DNA of 64,000 bases from Hyphomonas sp. (GTDB lineage: Bacteria; Pseudomonadota; Alphaproteobacteria; Caulobacterales; Hyphomonadaceae), in assembly GCF_022844445.1 (NCBI RefSeq), contig NZ_JALHLS010000012.1:57451-121450 (forward strand), written 5' to 3'. The notes beneath the pieces were generated by a model. The model did no database searches. It was not told where the DNA came from and saw nothing but the letters and a program-made list of their open reading frames with translations. Positions 38,673 to 47,248 of the stretch are shown here, one piece after another (positions within the stretch are counted from its first letter, which is position 1; each line of letters opens with the position of its first letter). Made by a program: the position numbers and the translations under genes.

Positions 38673-39944
38673 TCAACTTCGGGCATTGTCCAGTGTCTCG
38701 GCAAGCGGGATTTCATCAACCTTGGGATCGTAGAGCACGCCTTCCCATTTCGCGACCACGGCGCTCGCGATCGAATTGCCGATCACGTTGGTTGCCGTCC
38801 GGCCCATGTCCATGAACGCATCGACTGCGAGCACGAGGCCGATGGCTTCGGCGGGCATGTTGAACGTCGGCAGTGTCGCCGCGATGACAACCAGCGAGGC
38901 GCGGGGTACACCGGCGATCCCCTTGGACGTGACCATCAACATGAGCAACAGGATGATTTGCTGTGCCAGGGTCATCTCGACGCCAAGCGCCTGTGCGATG
39001 AACAGCACAGCAAAGGTGCAGTACATCATCGATCCATCTAGGTTGAACGAATAGCCAAGCGGCACGACAAAGCTCGCCACGCGGTTTGCCACACCGAAAC
39101 GCTCAAGGCGTTCGAGGAGTTTGGGCAGCGCGGCTTCCGAACTCGCCGTCGAAAAGGCGATCAGCAAGGGGTCACGCACCGCGGCGATCAGCGGGAACAC
39201 CCGGCCTTTCAGGACAACAAAGCCAGCGGCAATCAGCACCGCCCACAGCACGCCCACGCCCAGATAGAAACTGCCCACCAGACGCGCATAATCAGTCAGC
39301 ACGCCGAGTCCCTTCAAGGCTACCACATTGGCGATAGCCGCAAATACGGCCACCGGGGCCAGCACCATCACGTACCCGGTGATCTTCAGCATGACGAATG
39401 CGCCCTGCTCAAGCAGGTCTGTGACTTTCTGGGCCTGCGGACCGAGCGCCTGCAGGGCGGCGCCGAGGAAAATCGAGAAGACGACAATCTGTAGGACCTC
39501 ATTGCGCGCCATGGCATCAATGATCGAAGTCGGCACGACGTGGGTAATGAACTCCCTGAACGTAAGGCTACCGGTCGCCAGCTCGGGCTTGGCTGCGTCC
39601 AGACCCGTCGTGTCGAAGCCGACACCCGGATGCAGCACGTTTGCCATCACGAGGCCGATCGAGAGCGACACCAGTGACGCGGCGATGAACCAGGCCATCG
39701 TGCGAACTCCGATGCGACCGAGCGCGGCGCCGCCGCCGATATGCGCGATTCCGACCGCCAGGGTGGTCAGGATCAGCGGCGCGACGATCATCTTGATGAG
39801 GCGCAGGAAGATGTCCGAGAGGATCTTCACACCGTCCGCGAAGGCCGTGGCCTGTTCGGGCGTTGCGACGGAATACACGACGCCCCCAACCGCAATGCCG
39901 AGGATCAGTGCCCCGATCAGCGCCCAAAACATCCAACGGCTCAT
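38673..39944 (-). CDS. Dicarboxylate/amino acid:cation symporter (DAACS family)
   Basis: 423 residues from the ATG at 39944 (GGGG five bases upstream). Eight transmembrane segments and two re-entrant loops are expected. The serine-rich hairpin motif is FSTASSEAALPKLL, and the helix 7 motif is GYSFNLDGSMMY; the second hairpin region SKGIAGVPRASLVVI matches DctA/GltP relatives. Likely imports C4-dicarboxylates or glutamate/aspartate with protons or sodium; which one cannot be decided from sequence. Confidence 0.92.
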   Translation of the reverse strand: MSRWMFWALIGALILGIAVGGVVYSVATPEQATAFADGVKILSDIFLRLIKMIVAPLILTTLAVGIAHIGGGAALGRIGVRTMAWFIAASLVSLSIGLVMANVLHPGVGFDTTGLDAAKPELATGSLTFREFITHVVPTSIIDAMARNEVLQIVVFSIFLGAALQALGPQAQKVTDLLEQGAFVMLKITGYVMVLAPVAVFAAIANVVALKGLGVLTDYARLVGSFYLGVGVLWAVLIAAGFVVLKGRVFPLIAAVRDPLLIAFSTASSEAALPKLLERLERFGVANRVASFVVPLGYSFNLDGSMMYCTFAVLFIAQALGVEMTLAQQIILLLMLMVTSKGIAGVPRASLVVIAATLPTFNMPAEAIGLVLAVDAFMDMGRTATNVIGNSIASAVVAKWEGVLYDPKVDEIPLAETLDNARS

Positions 39945-40102
39945 TTTCACCCCATGAGTTCGCGTAAACCAGCTCCCTTCTCCTAGCATGCGGAACGCTG
40001 GCGTCCACCCGCAGACCCCGGTCTAGCGAAGAAGGTCGGAATGCCCTAAATGGCGCCTTTCAAACCTTGCCTCTCCCCACTCTCCGAAGGGTTCTTCGCT
40101 TC

Positions 40103-41317
40103 ATGGATAACGTACTCATCATTGGCGCCGGCGCCGCCGGCTCGGTTGTCGCCAAGAAATGCGCGATGGACCGCACCACCTTCAAGCACATCACGCTGGC
40201 CTCCCGCCGGATCGCCAGTTGCGAGAAAGTGGCGAAGGATTGCGTGACGCCGATCGAGATTGCCCAGGTGGACGCCGATGACGTGGCCGCCACGGTGGCT
40301 CTGATCAAGAAGGTGAAACCGGACCTCGTGATCAACATGGCCCTGCCTTACCAGGACCTGCCGATCATGGACGCCTGCCTCGAGGCCGGCGTGAACTATC
40401 TCGACACCGCGAACTACGAGCCGCGCGAAGTCGCGAAGTTCGAATATTCCTGGCAGTGGGCCTATCAGGACAAGTTCAAGACAGCAGGCCTGACGGCCAT
40501 CCTCGGCTGCGGCTTCGATCCGGGCGTCTCGAACGTCTGGTGCGCCTATGCGCAGGAATACCTGTTCGACGAAATCGATTACATCGACATCGTGGACTGC
40601 AATGCCGGCGACCACGGCAAGACCTTCGCCACGAACTTCAACCCGGAGATCAACCTGCGCGAAGTCACGCAGGACGGCAAATACTGGAAGGACGGCGAGT
40701 GGATCGAGATCCCTGCCCTGTCCATCAAGACAATGGTGGATTATCCGGAAGTTGGCCCGCGCAAATCCTATCTCATCTACCATGAGGAAGAGGAAAGCCT
40801 CGTGAAGAACATCCGCGGCCTTAAGCAGATCCGCTTCTGGATGACCTTCGGCGACGCTTACATCAAACACCTGGAAGTGTTCAAATCCATCGGCCTGATC
40901 AGCCTCGAGCCGATCAAGCACAAGGGGATGGACATCATCCCGATGGAATTCCTGCGCGACCTGCTGCCGCCGCCCTCGTCCCTCGCCGAAAACTACACCG
41001 GCAAGACCTCCATCGGCGTGATCGTCCGTGGCCGAAAGGACGGAAAGCCGGTTGCCAAGATGCTCTACAACGTCTGCGACCATGCCGAGACCAACAAGGA
41101 AGTCGGAGCGCAGGCGGTCAGCTACACCACAGGTGTGCCGCCGGTTTCCGGCGCGGCGATGTTCTTCCGCGGCATATGGAAAGGCCCGGGCGTGTTCAAC
41201 GTGGAACAGTTCCCGCCAAAGCCATTCCTCGACGACGTGGCGCTGCGCGGTCTGCCGACGACAATCATCGACATCGGACCGGGCGACCAGGACGAGCTGT
41301 TTGAGGTTGTGACCTAA
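40103..41317 (+). CDS. Carboxy(nor)spermidine dehydrogenase
   Basis: 404 residues from the ATG at 40103 (GAAGGG upstream). It belongs to the saccharopine dehydrogenase family: N-terminal Rossmann motif LIIGAGAAGSVVAKKCA, then CGFDPGVSNVWCAYA. The enzyme condenses a diamine with aspartate semialdehyde to carboxyspermidine or carboxynorspermidine, the alternative polyamine route. The next gene encodes the matching decarboxylase, which supports the assignment. A palindromic repeat separates the two. Confidence 0.93.
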   Translation: MDNVLIIGAGAAGSVVAKKCAMDRTTFKHITLASRRIASCEKVAKDCVTPIEIAQVDADDVAATVALIKKVKPDLVINMALPYQDLPIMDACLEAGVNYLDTANYEPREVAKFEYSWQWAYQDKFKTAGLTAILGCGFDPGVSNVWCAYAQEYLFDEIDYIDIVDCNAGDHGKTFATNFNPEINLREVTQDGKYWKDGEWIEIPALSIKTMVDYPEVGPRKSYLIYHEEEESLVKNIRGLKQIRFWMTFGDAYIKHLEVFKSIGLISLEPIKHKGMDIIPMEFLRDLLPPPSSLAENYTGKTSIGVIVRGRKDGKPVAKMLYNVCDHAETNKEVGAQAVSYTTGVPPVSGAAMFFRGIWKGPGVFNVEQFPPKPFLDDVALRGLPTTIIDIGPGDQDELFEVVT

Positions 41318-41330
41318 GCCCTCAACGTCC

Positions 41331-41411
41331 GCTCATCCCGGCGAAAGCCAGGATCCAGAGCGGCAGATGAATTGATTTTGGCACTGGATTCCGGCTTTCG
41401 CCGGGATGAGC
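41331..41411. repeat. REP-like intergenic palindrome between the polyamine genes
   Basis: 28-base arms (left beginning GCTCATCCCGGCGAAAGCC) pair with only 3 mismatches around a ~25-base loop. The outer 19 bases are perfect. This matches a palindromic intergenic element type widespread in proteobacteria. Its right arm ends one base before the GGAAG ribosome site of nspC. Confidence 0.85.
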
Positions 41412-41419
41412 GGAAGAAA

Positions 41420-42547
41420 ATGGATTCTATTCAAACCCCCTGCTTCGTGCTCGACACGGCCCGCCTCCGCAAAAACCTGGAGACCGCCAGGCGCGTGCGC
41501 GAGGAGGCCTGCTGCAAGGTCCTGCTGGCGACGAAAGCCTTCGCGATGCCGGCCGCCTTTCCGCTGATGCGGGACTATCTCGACGGCACGACGGCCTCGG
41601 GCGAGCATGAGGCCATCATGGGGAACGAAGAGTTCGGCAAGGAAGTGCATGTCTACTCTCCGGCCTATACGGAATCGGAAGTCCGCCGGCTGACGAAAGT
41701 CGCGCAGCACATCTACTTCAACTCCGCCGAACAACTTGCCCGCTTTGGCGATATCGCGCGCGACGCCGGCTGCCATGTCGGCCTGCGGGTCAATCCCGGC
41801 TACTCCAACGCCACGCTCGGCGGCGACCTCTACAATCCGACCGCGCCTACCAGCCGCTTCGGCGAAGTGCCGGAAAAGCTCAGCTCAGTGGACTGGTCCG
41901 GCGTCGACATCTTCCATGTCCATGCGCTTTGCGAGAGCCTGCATGAAGGCTCGGTCGGCCTGATCGAATACGTGGCTGAGCACTTCGCGCCGTACATCGC
42001 GCAGGTGAAGGCCGTGAATTTCGGCGGCGGGCATTTCCTCAACAAGCCCGGCTATAATGTCGACAAGCTGATTGCCGCGATCAAGGGGTTCAAGGCGCGC
42101 TTCGGTGTCGAGGTTATCCTCGAGCCGGGCGCGGGCCTTGTGGTCAATACGGGCGAACTGCACGCAACCGTGCTGGCACTGCACTGGAACGCGATGGACC
42201 TTGCGATCCTTGATGCCTCGGCTTCGACCCACATGCCGGACGTGCTGGAAGTGCCCTATCGCCCGGACGTGATTGGCGCAGGCCAGCCAGGTGAACATCC
42301 GCACACCTACCGCTTCGGCGGCAAGACCTGCATGACCGGCGACATCATCGGCGACTATTCCTTCGAGAAGCCGCTGCAGCCCGGCGACGAAGTAATCTTC
42401 ACCGACCAGATGCACTATGCCTTCGTGAAGACGAACACATTCAACGGCACGCCGCTGGCGAACCTCGCCGTCCGCTGGGAAGACGGGCGCGTCGAGATGA
42501 TCTCGGATTTCGGTTACCAAGAGTTTCGGCGGCGGCTTGGGCGGTAG
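41420..42547 (+). CDS. nspC: Carboxynorspermidine/carboxyspermidine decarboxylase
   Basis: 375 residues from the ATG at 41420, behind GGAAG. It is a PLP-dependent alanine-racemase-fold decarboxylase. The PLP lysine lies in VLLATKAFAMPAAFP (about residue 38), followed by TTASGEHEAI. GGGHFLNKPGY and the C-terminal MTGDIIGDYSF with catalytic Cys (GGKTCMTGD) agree with NspC. It produces spermidine or norspermidine from the product of the preceding gene. Confidence 0.95.
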   Translation: MDSIQTPCFVLDTARLRKNLETARRVREEACCKVLLATKAFAMPAAFPLMRDYLDGTTASGEHEAIMGNEEFGKEVHVYSPAYTESEVRRLTKVAQHIYFNSAEQLARFGDIARDAGCHVGLRVNPGYSNATLGGDLYNPTAPTSRFGEVPEKLSSVDWSGVDIFHVHALCESLHEGSVGLIEYVAEHFAPYIAQVKAVNFGGGHFLNKPGYNVDKLIAAIKGFKARFGVEVILEPGAGLVVNTGELHATVLALHWNAMDLAILDASASTHMPDVLEVPYRPDVIGAGQPGEHPHTYRFGGKTCMTGDIIGDYSFEKPLQPGDEVIFTDQMHYAFVKTNTFNGTPLANLAVRWEDGRVEMISDFGYQEFRRRLGR

Positions 42548-42552
42548 GGCCT

Positions 42553-43386
42553 TTAGTATTCCCGCAGCAGCGGCGATCTGTCGTTTCCAAGCGACGGAAT
42601 CCGCCCGCGCGCTTTCGCCACCTCTGCAAGATCAATCCGCGCCAGGATAATCCCCGGCTCAGCGCCGGTCGCTTCCGCGAGAATATCGCCCCAGGGCGAA
42701 ACCATCAGCGAGTGACCGAACGTTTCACGCCCGTCCTCGTGTATGCCGCCCTGTGCGGGCGCGATAACGAAGCTGCCGGTCTCGATCGCGCGCGCGCGGA
42801 CCAGAACATGCCAGTGCGCCTCGCCGGTCACGCGGGTGAAGGCCGCCGGTATCGTCAGGATATCAGCGCCTGCCTGCGCGAGGCGGCGATAGAGATGCGG
42901 AAAGCGCACATCGTAACAGACGGTCAGCCCGAGGCGTCCGAAGGGCGTTTGCGCCAGCACAGCTTCCTCGCCCGGGCGATACGCGCGGGATTCGCGGTAA
43001 GTCTGCCCGTCGCCGACTTCCACATCGAACATGTGGATCTTGTCGTAGCGCGCAACTATCCCGCCATCCGGACCGATCAGGAACGAGCGGTTGGCGAAGC
43101 GCTCGTCATCTTCCAGCGCAACCGCCAGCGAGCCGATCAGCAGCGTGACACGCAGCTCCGCTGCCAAGGCGCGCAGAACGGCAAGGCTCCCGTCCTCTGC
43201 TTCGGGACGCACCTTGGCGCGCGCCATGCCGGGACGGATGTCGAGCAGGTTGGTCATCTCCGGTGTGGCGATGAACGCGGCGCCCATCCCGGCGGCTTCG
43301 CGAATGAGGACAGAGGCTGCGGCGATATTTGCGCCCGGCTCCGTGCCGGAGCGCATCTGAATACAGGCCGCCTGAAAGCCGGTCAT
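42553..43386 (-). CDS. Carbon-nitrogen hydrolase (nitrilase superfamily, Nit-like)
   Basis: 277 residues. The catalytic triad is Glu in IATPEMTNL, Lys in RYDKIHMFDV and Cys in LTVCYDVRFPHLYR. The closest look is to Nit1/Nit2 amidases, which repair deaminated glutathione or act as omega-amidase. The start overlaps the GFA gene's stop (ATGA), so the two are coupled. A glutathione link is plausible because the GFA family is also glutathione-related. Confidence 0.92.
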   Translation of the reverse strand: MTGFQAACIQMRSGTEPGANIAAASVLIREAAGMGAAFIATPEMTNLLDIRPGMARAKVRPEAEDGSLAVLRALAAELRVTLLIGSLAVALEDDERFANRSFLIGPDGGIVARYDKIHMFDVEVGDGQTYRESRAYRPGEEAVLAQTPFGRLGLTVCYDVRFPHLYRRLAQAGADILTIPAAFTRVTGEAHWHVLVRARAIETGSFVIAPAQGGIHEDGRETFGHSLMVSPWGDILAEATGAEPGIILARIDLAEVAKARGRIPSLGNDRSPLLREY

Positions 43387-43799
43387 GTGGTGCGCGGCCC
43401 GGTCCAGAGATCGCGCGCGCCGCCTGCATTGACCGACATGTCGAGCCCGGAGGCCAGGCGCACCTTGAGCGCCGAGGCGTCAAATCCGGCGAGGCAGTTC
43501 ACGTTGACGCCGTAGTGGTCCGGCATCGCGCGCTTCCTGTGGAAGGGATAAATGCCGCATACGGAGCAGAAGAAATGCCGGGCAACCCGCGTGTTCCAGT
43601 TGTACTCGCTGAGCTGGTCTGCGCCCGCAAGAAGCGTGAACGAGCCCTCGTGTACGCTGGTCATCAGCGCGCCCTTCATCCGGCACAGCGAACAGTCGCA
43701 GCGGTAGATATCCGAGATTGCGGCGGTGACGCGGAACTGCACCGCGCCGCAATGGCAGCTGCCGGAATATTCCGGCGGCGGGATCAGGCCACTTTCCAT
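43383..43799 (-). CDS. GFA-family (glutathione-dependent formaldehyde-activating-like) zinc protein
   Basis: 138 residues. Zinc-binding cysteines are in GSCHCGAVQF, RCDCSLCRMKG and FFCSVCGIYPFH, the GFA signature. Gfa condenses formaldehyde with glutathione in some bacteria, but most family members are uncharacterised. Its start lies inside the end of argD (16-base overlap) and its end overlaps the nitrilase start, so argD-gfa-nit is one tight operon. Confidence 0.9.
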   Translation of the reverse strand: MESGLIPPPEYSGSCHCGAVQFRVTAAISDIYRCDCSLCRMKGALMTSVHEGSFTLLAGADQLSEYNWNTRVARHFFCSVCGIYPFHRKRAMPDHYGVNVNCLAGFDASALKVRLASGLDMSVNAGGARDLWTGPRTT

Positions 43800-44992
43800 T
43801 CTGCCAGGGCCGCATCCAGCACGCCGACCGCCTCACGCACATGCGCTTCCTCGATAACCAGCGGCGGGGCGAGGCGCAGCACGTTGTTGCCGGCGACGCC
43901 GACCAGGAGGTTCCTGTCACGGGCAAGGCCCTGCAGGTTTTTCGGGTCTGCCTTCAGCTTGATGCCGGTGAGCAGGCCTTTGCCGGTGACGGCTTCGACC
44001 TTGTCCGGGTGCGTATCGGCGAGGCTCTTCAGGCCCTGCTGCAGTGTGGCCGAGACGCGGCGCACGTTGGCGAGGAAGGCCTCGTCGGAGATGATGTCCC
44101 AGACGACATTGCCGACGGCCATCGCCAGCGGGTTACCGCCATAGGTCGAGCCATGGCTGCCGGGCTGCATCGGCTCGCCGACCGCTTCGGTCATCAGGCA
44201 GGCGCCAAACGGGAAGCCGCCGCCGATGCCCTTGGCGGCGCAGAGGATATCCGGCTCCACACCGTCCGCCCACTGATAACCCCAGAGCTTGCCGGTGCGG
44301 CCCATGCCGCATTGCACTTCGTCGAAGATCAGCAGCAGGCCGAGTTCGTCGCACATCTGGCGCAGACCCTTGATGCAGGCTTCCGGCATGGCGCGCACGC
44401 CGCCTTCGCCCTGAACGACCTCAACGAAGATGGCTGCCGCCGTCGGCTCGGCCGCGGCCTTCTTCAGCGCTTCGTGATCACCCCATTCGAGGTGGACGAA
44501 GCCCGGAAGTTTCGGTCCGAAGCCTTCGAGGTATTTCGGGTTGCCGCCGGCATTGATCGCCGCGACCGAGCGGCCATGGAAGGCGCCGGTGAAGGTGATG
44601 ATGTCGATCCGCTCGGGGCTGCCCTTCGACCAGTGGTATTTGCGCGCCGATTTAATGGCGCACTCGACGGCCTCGGTGCCGGAATTGGTAAAGAAGACGC
44701 GGTCAGCGAAGGTGTCGCGGCAGATCTTGTCGGCGAGTTCTTCCTGGCCCTTCACGCGGAACATGTTCGAGGTGTGCCAGAGCTTGCCGGCCTGGTCGCG
44801 CAGCGCCTCGACCAGTGCCGGATGGGCATGGCCGAGCGCGGTGACGGCGATGCCGGCAATGAAATCGAGATAGCGCCGGCCATCTTCGGTGAAGAGGTAG
44901 GCGCCCTGACCCTCGACGAACACTTCCTCCGGCGGACGGTAAACCGGCAAGATATGCTGGCGGGGATCCTGATGCGTTTTGGCCTCTGACAT
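43784..44992 (-). CDS. argD: Acetylornithine aminotransferase
   Basis: 402 residues from the ATG at 44992 with GGAG 7 bases upstream; the frame opens 23 codons earlier without support. Class III PLP enzyme: VFFTNSGTEAVECAIK, the FHGRSVAAI loop, LIFDEVQCGMGRTGKLW, and the PLP Lys in AAKGIGGGFPFGA. Catalyses N-acetylornithine formation in arginine synthesis and often succinyl-DAP in lysine synthesis. First gene of the argD-gfa-nit unit. Confidence 0.95.
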   Translation of the reverse strand: MSEAKTHQDPRQHILPVYRPPEEVFVEGQGAYLFTEDGRRYLDFIAGIAVTALGHAHPALVEALRDQAGKLWHTSNMFRVKGQEELADKICRDTFADRVFFTNSGTEAVECAIKSARKYHWSKGSPERIDIITFTGAFHGRSVAAINAGGNPKYLEGFGPKLPGFVHLEWGDHEALKKAAAEPTAAAIFVEVVQGEGGVRAMPEACIKGLRQMCDELGLLLIFDEVQCGMGRTGKLWGYQWADGVEPDILCAAKGIGGGFPFGACLMTEAVGEPMQPGSHGSTYGGNPLAMAVGNVVWDIISDEAFLANVRRVSATLQQGLKSLADTHPDKVEAVTGKGLLTGIKLKADPKNLQGLARDRNLLVGVAGNNVLRLAPPLVIEEAHVREAVGVLDAALAEWKVA

Positions 44993-45107
44993 GGGCAGCT
45001 CCGGCGGATTCGAAAGGGGGGAAACGGGGAAATGCCACGCTTGGCGGGCAGGGGGCGCCAAGTCAACTCAGGCCGCCGGATTACATAGAATTAATCACCA
45101 GGGTGAT

Positions 45108-45160
45108 CGAATAACAATAAAAGTAATTGACGTTATTCGATATGTTCTTATTGTTATTCG
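45108..45160. promoter_or_regulatory. Three GTTATTCG motifs upstream of argD
   Basis: CGAATAAC at 45108-45115 is the complement of GTTATTCG, which recurs at 45132-45139 and 45153-45160. The outer two are part of a perfect 12-base inverted repeat (CGAATAACAATA / TATTGTTATTCG). Placement about 115-170 bases before the argD start suggests a regulator site; the regulator is unknown. Confidence 0.45.
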
Positions 45161-45161
45161 T

Positions 45162-45240
45162 GAAGCCGGGTTCCGGATGGCACGACGCTCCAACGCCCCT
45201 CGACTTCCCCTGAAGTCTGCCATTCTGGAACCCGGTCTTC
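45162..45240. repeat. Imperfect intergenic palindrome
   Basis: Arms beginning GAAGCCGGGTTCCGGATGGC and ending GCCATTCTGGAACCCGGTC form a long imperfect stem of about 21-23 bases around a ~35-base centre. It differs in sequence from the palindrome near nspC. Confidence 0.65.
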
Positions 45241-45294
45241 ACCTTGCAGCGCCCTGAGGCGCGCAATCTTTTTGGCAAGGACATATGCCGGAAT

Positions 45295-45335
45295 TAAAAA
45301 AGGGACGCAGCGCCGTTGCCGGCTAGCTGCGCCCC
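45295..45335 (-). terminator. Rho-independent terminator of the his operon
   Basis: On the minus strand GGGGCGCAGC pairs with GCTGCGTCCC, followed directly by TTTTTT. It lies about 90 bases after the hisG stop, closing the hisS-hisZ-hisG transcript. Confidence 0.85.
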
Positions 45336-45425
45336 TCCACCGTTTGCAGCGTTTCCTCCCAGAAACTTGCCTCCCCATACGGCAACGAATCCCGAGATGT
45401 GTCAAGAATGTGTCGAAACATTTTT

Positions 45426-46133
45426 TCAGAAATCGTGATCGCCCTGCGACAATGCGCCGGTCAGAACTGCCCGGGCAGCGGCAGCAGAGGGGCTAAACTG
45501 TGCCCGTGCCGAGGTGGCAAACGCCGCTTCGCTCTTCAGTATAACGCCGTCCCGGAGAATTTTTAGCCCATTTGCCTTCAATGTTGCCCCGGTGGTCGTG
45601 ATGTCGACGATCACGTCCGCGGTGCCCGTCGCGGGGGCCGCTTCGGTCGCCCCGGCGCTTTCGACCAGGCGGTATTCACCCACGGATTTCTGGGCAAAGT
45701 AGCGGCGCGTCAGGCGCAGGTATTTGGTGGCGACCCGCAGCCGGCGGCCATGCGCCTTGCGAAAAGCAGCCCCAGCGGCCTCGAGGTCGGCCATCGTGTC
45801 CACATCGAACCAGGCTTGCGGGACGGCAACGACCACATCGGCCGGGCCGAAGCCGAGCCGTTTCAGCACGCGGAAATCCCCGGCCGGGTCCGGCGAAAGA
45901 TCGTTCAGCAGGTCCTCGCCGGTGACCCCGAAATGCAGATTGCCCTCGATCAGGCCCTGCGCGATCTCACGGGCCGACAGGAGGCGCACCTCGGCGTCGA
46001 GGCCGGCAATCTCGGCGGTATAGCCCCGCTCCCCGCCGATCTGGCGAAGCGGGTGGCCGATCCCGGCGAGCCAGGCTTCGGTCTGTTCCTTGAGGCGGCC
46101 CTTGGACGGCACCGCGATGGTCAGCCGGCTCAT
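45426..46133 (-). CDS. hisG: ATP phosphoribosyltransferase, short form
   Basis: 235 residues, the short form that lacks the C-terminal regulatory domain and needs HisZ. It catalyses the first step of histidine synthesis. Motifs LTIAVPSKGRLKEQ, GVTGEDLL, VAVPQAWFDVD and the PRPP-binding-type stretch ADVIVDITTTGATLKANGL are present. Its start overlaps the hisZ stop by 4 bases. It is the only histidine-biosynthetic catalytic gene in the window and ends the attenuated operon. Confidence 0.96.
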   Translation of the reverse strand: MSRLTIAVPSKGRLKEQTEAWLAGIGHPLRQIGGERGYTAEIAGLDAEVRLLSAREIAQGLIEGNLHFGVTGEDLLNDLSPDPAGDFRVLKRLGFGPADVVVAVPQAWFDVDTMADLEAAGAAFRKAHGRRLRVATKYLRLTRRYFAQKSVGEYRLVESAGATEAAPATGTADVIVDITTTGATLKANGLKILRDGVILKSEAAFATSARAQFSPSAAAARAVLTGALSQGDHDF

Positions 46134-47248
46134 GTCCTCGTCCTCCGTACACGCACCATCCGGTCGGGGCGCACAACCCCGCCGATGCCGGTCGCCGAAA
46201 CTTTGCCGCCGGAGAGACCGGCGATCAGTCCATCATAGCGCCCACCGGCCGCAACCGGCTGGGCAGGCAACAGGCCGTCGGCAAGAACTTCGAAAACAAA
46301 GCCGTCATAATAGGTGAAGCGGCGGCCGAATCCGGCGCGGAACTCTGCCGAGCGGCGCGCGCCGGGCACCAGCGCCAGAATTTTTTCCGAGCGCGAGGCA
46401 AATGCGCCGAGCGCGGCGTCTGCGCCCGCCAAGCCATGCGCCTTCGCGAGCGCGGCCAGCTTATCCGCCGCCTCCGCCAGCGAGCAGTCCACCTCGCGCA
46501 AAGCAAGTAGCGCCGTACGGGCACCGTCCGGCAATCCGCCTGCCTCAATGGCGGCGCGGCGGGCCCGAAGGCCCTCGACGATTTCCGCAAGGCTGCGCGC
46601 GCCGACCAGCGGTACATCGCGCGCCGCCAGTACCGCGGCGAGCGCCGTCTCGGGTTCGGCCGCATTGAGTGCGGCGAGAATGTCTGCATCCAGAGGACGC
46701 GAGGCGGCATCGAGCACAGCGCGCACACCGCCCTCCTGCCGGAAGGCACGCTTCAACAGGTCGGTCGTGACGGCGGGCAGGCCCAGCGCATCAATGAAGG
46801 CCGGGAAGATCGCAAGATCGCCGGTGACGATCGCCTTCGGTTGCACACCGCAGGCCTCCACCGCGCGGTGCACCAGCGCGAAGAGTTCGGCGTCTGCGGA
46901 CGGGTCCGCGGCATAGCCGAACCGCTCGAGGCCGACCTGCGTGAATTCGAACGGGTCGTCCGCGGCAGCCGGAAGGCGGAAGGCGCGCGCCGCATAAGTG
47001 TAAGTTTTCGCTGAGGGTCCTGCCTCCAGGCGCGCCGCCTCGCGCTGCGCGACGGGGAGCGTCAGGTCAGGCCGCATCGCCATTTCGGCGCCGCGATTGT
47101 CGGTGAAGACGCAGAGGCGTGCCCGCACGGCCTCGCCGGAAAGTTCCAGCGGAATGTCCGCCGGCAGAACATAGTCTGGGTCAACCGGCGTGCCACCTGC
47201 AGCCTCGAACACCGCACGGGCAACTGCCACAAGTGCGTCGTGGGTCAT
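46130..47248 (-). CDS. hisZ: ATP phosphoribosyltransferase regulatory subunit HisZ
   Basis: 372 residues, a histidyl-tRNA synthetase-like protein that binds short HisG and carries feedback inhibition by histidine. Class II synthetase-like pieces are visible (MRPDLTLPVAQREAARL; RFTYYDGFVFEVLADG; GGRYDGLIAGLSG), but there is no anticodon-binding domain. It overlaps both neighbours by 4 bases, which points to translational coupling through hisS-hisZ-hisG. Confidence 0.94.
   Translation of the reverse strand: MTHDALVAVARAVFEAAGGTPVDPDYVLPADIPLELSGEAVRARLCVFTDNRGAEMAMRPDLTLPVAQREAARLEAGPSAKTYTYAARAFRLPAAADDPFEFTQVGLERFGYAADPSADAELFALVHRAVEACGVQPKAIVTGDLAIFPAFIDALGLPAVTTDLLKRAFRQEGGVRAVLDAASRPLDADILAALNAAEPETALAAVLAARDVPLVGARSLAEIVEGLRARRAAIEAGGLPDGARTALLALREVDCSLAEAADKLAALAKAHGLAGADAALGAFASRSEKILALVPGARRSAEFRAGFGRRFTYYDGFVFEVLADGLLPAQPVAAGGRYDGLIAGLSGGKVSATGIGGVVRPDRMVRVRRTRT

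Larger units (their letters stand above)
44993..45425. other. AT-rich regulatory gap between hisG and argD
   Basis: 433 bases without a gene. From left to right it holds the argD upstream region with an AT-rich block, three GTTATTCG motifs, a long imperfect palindrome at 45162-45240, and the hisG terminator at 45295-45335. It is the most AT-rich stretch in this part of the window. Confidence 0.7.

Noticed and set aside
45249..45274. Plus-strand terminator GCGCC-CTGA-GGCGC followed by CTTTTT
   Set aside because: No plus-strand gene ends upstream; it is probably incidental.
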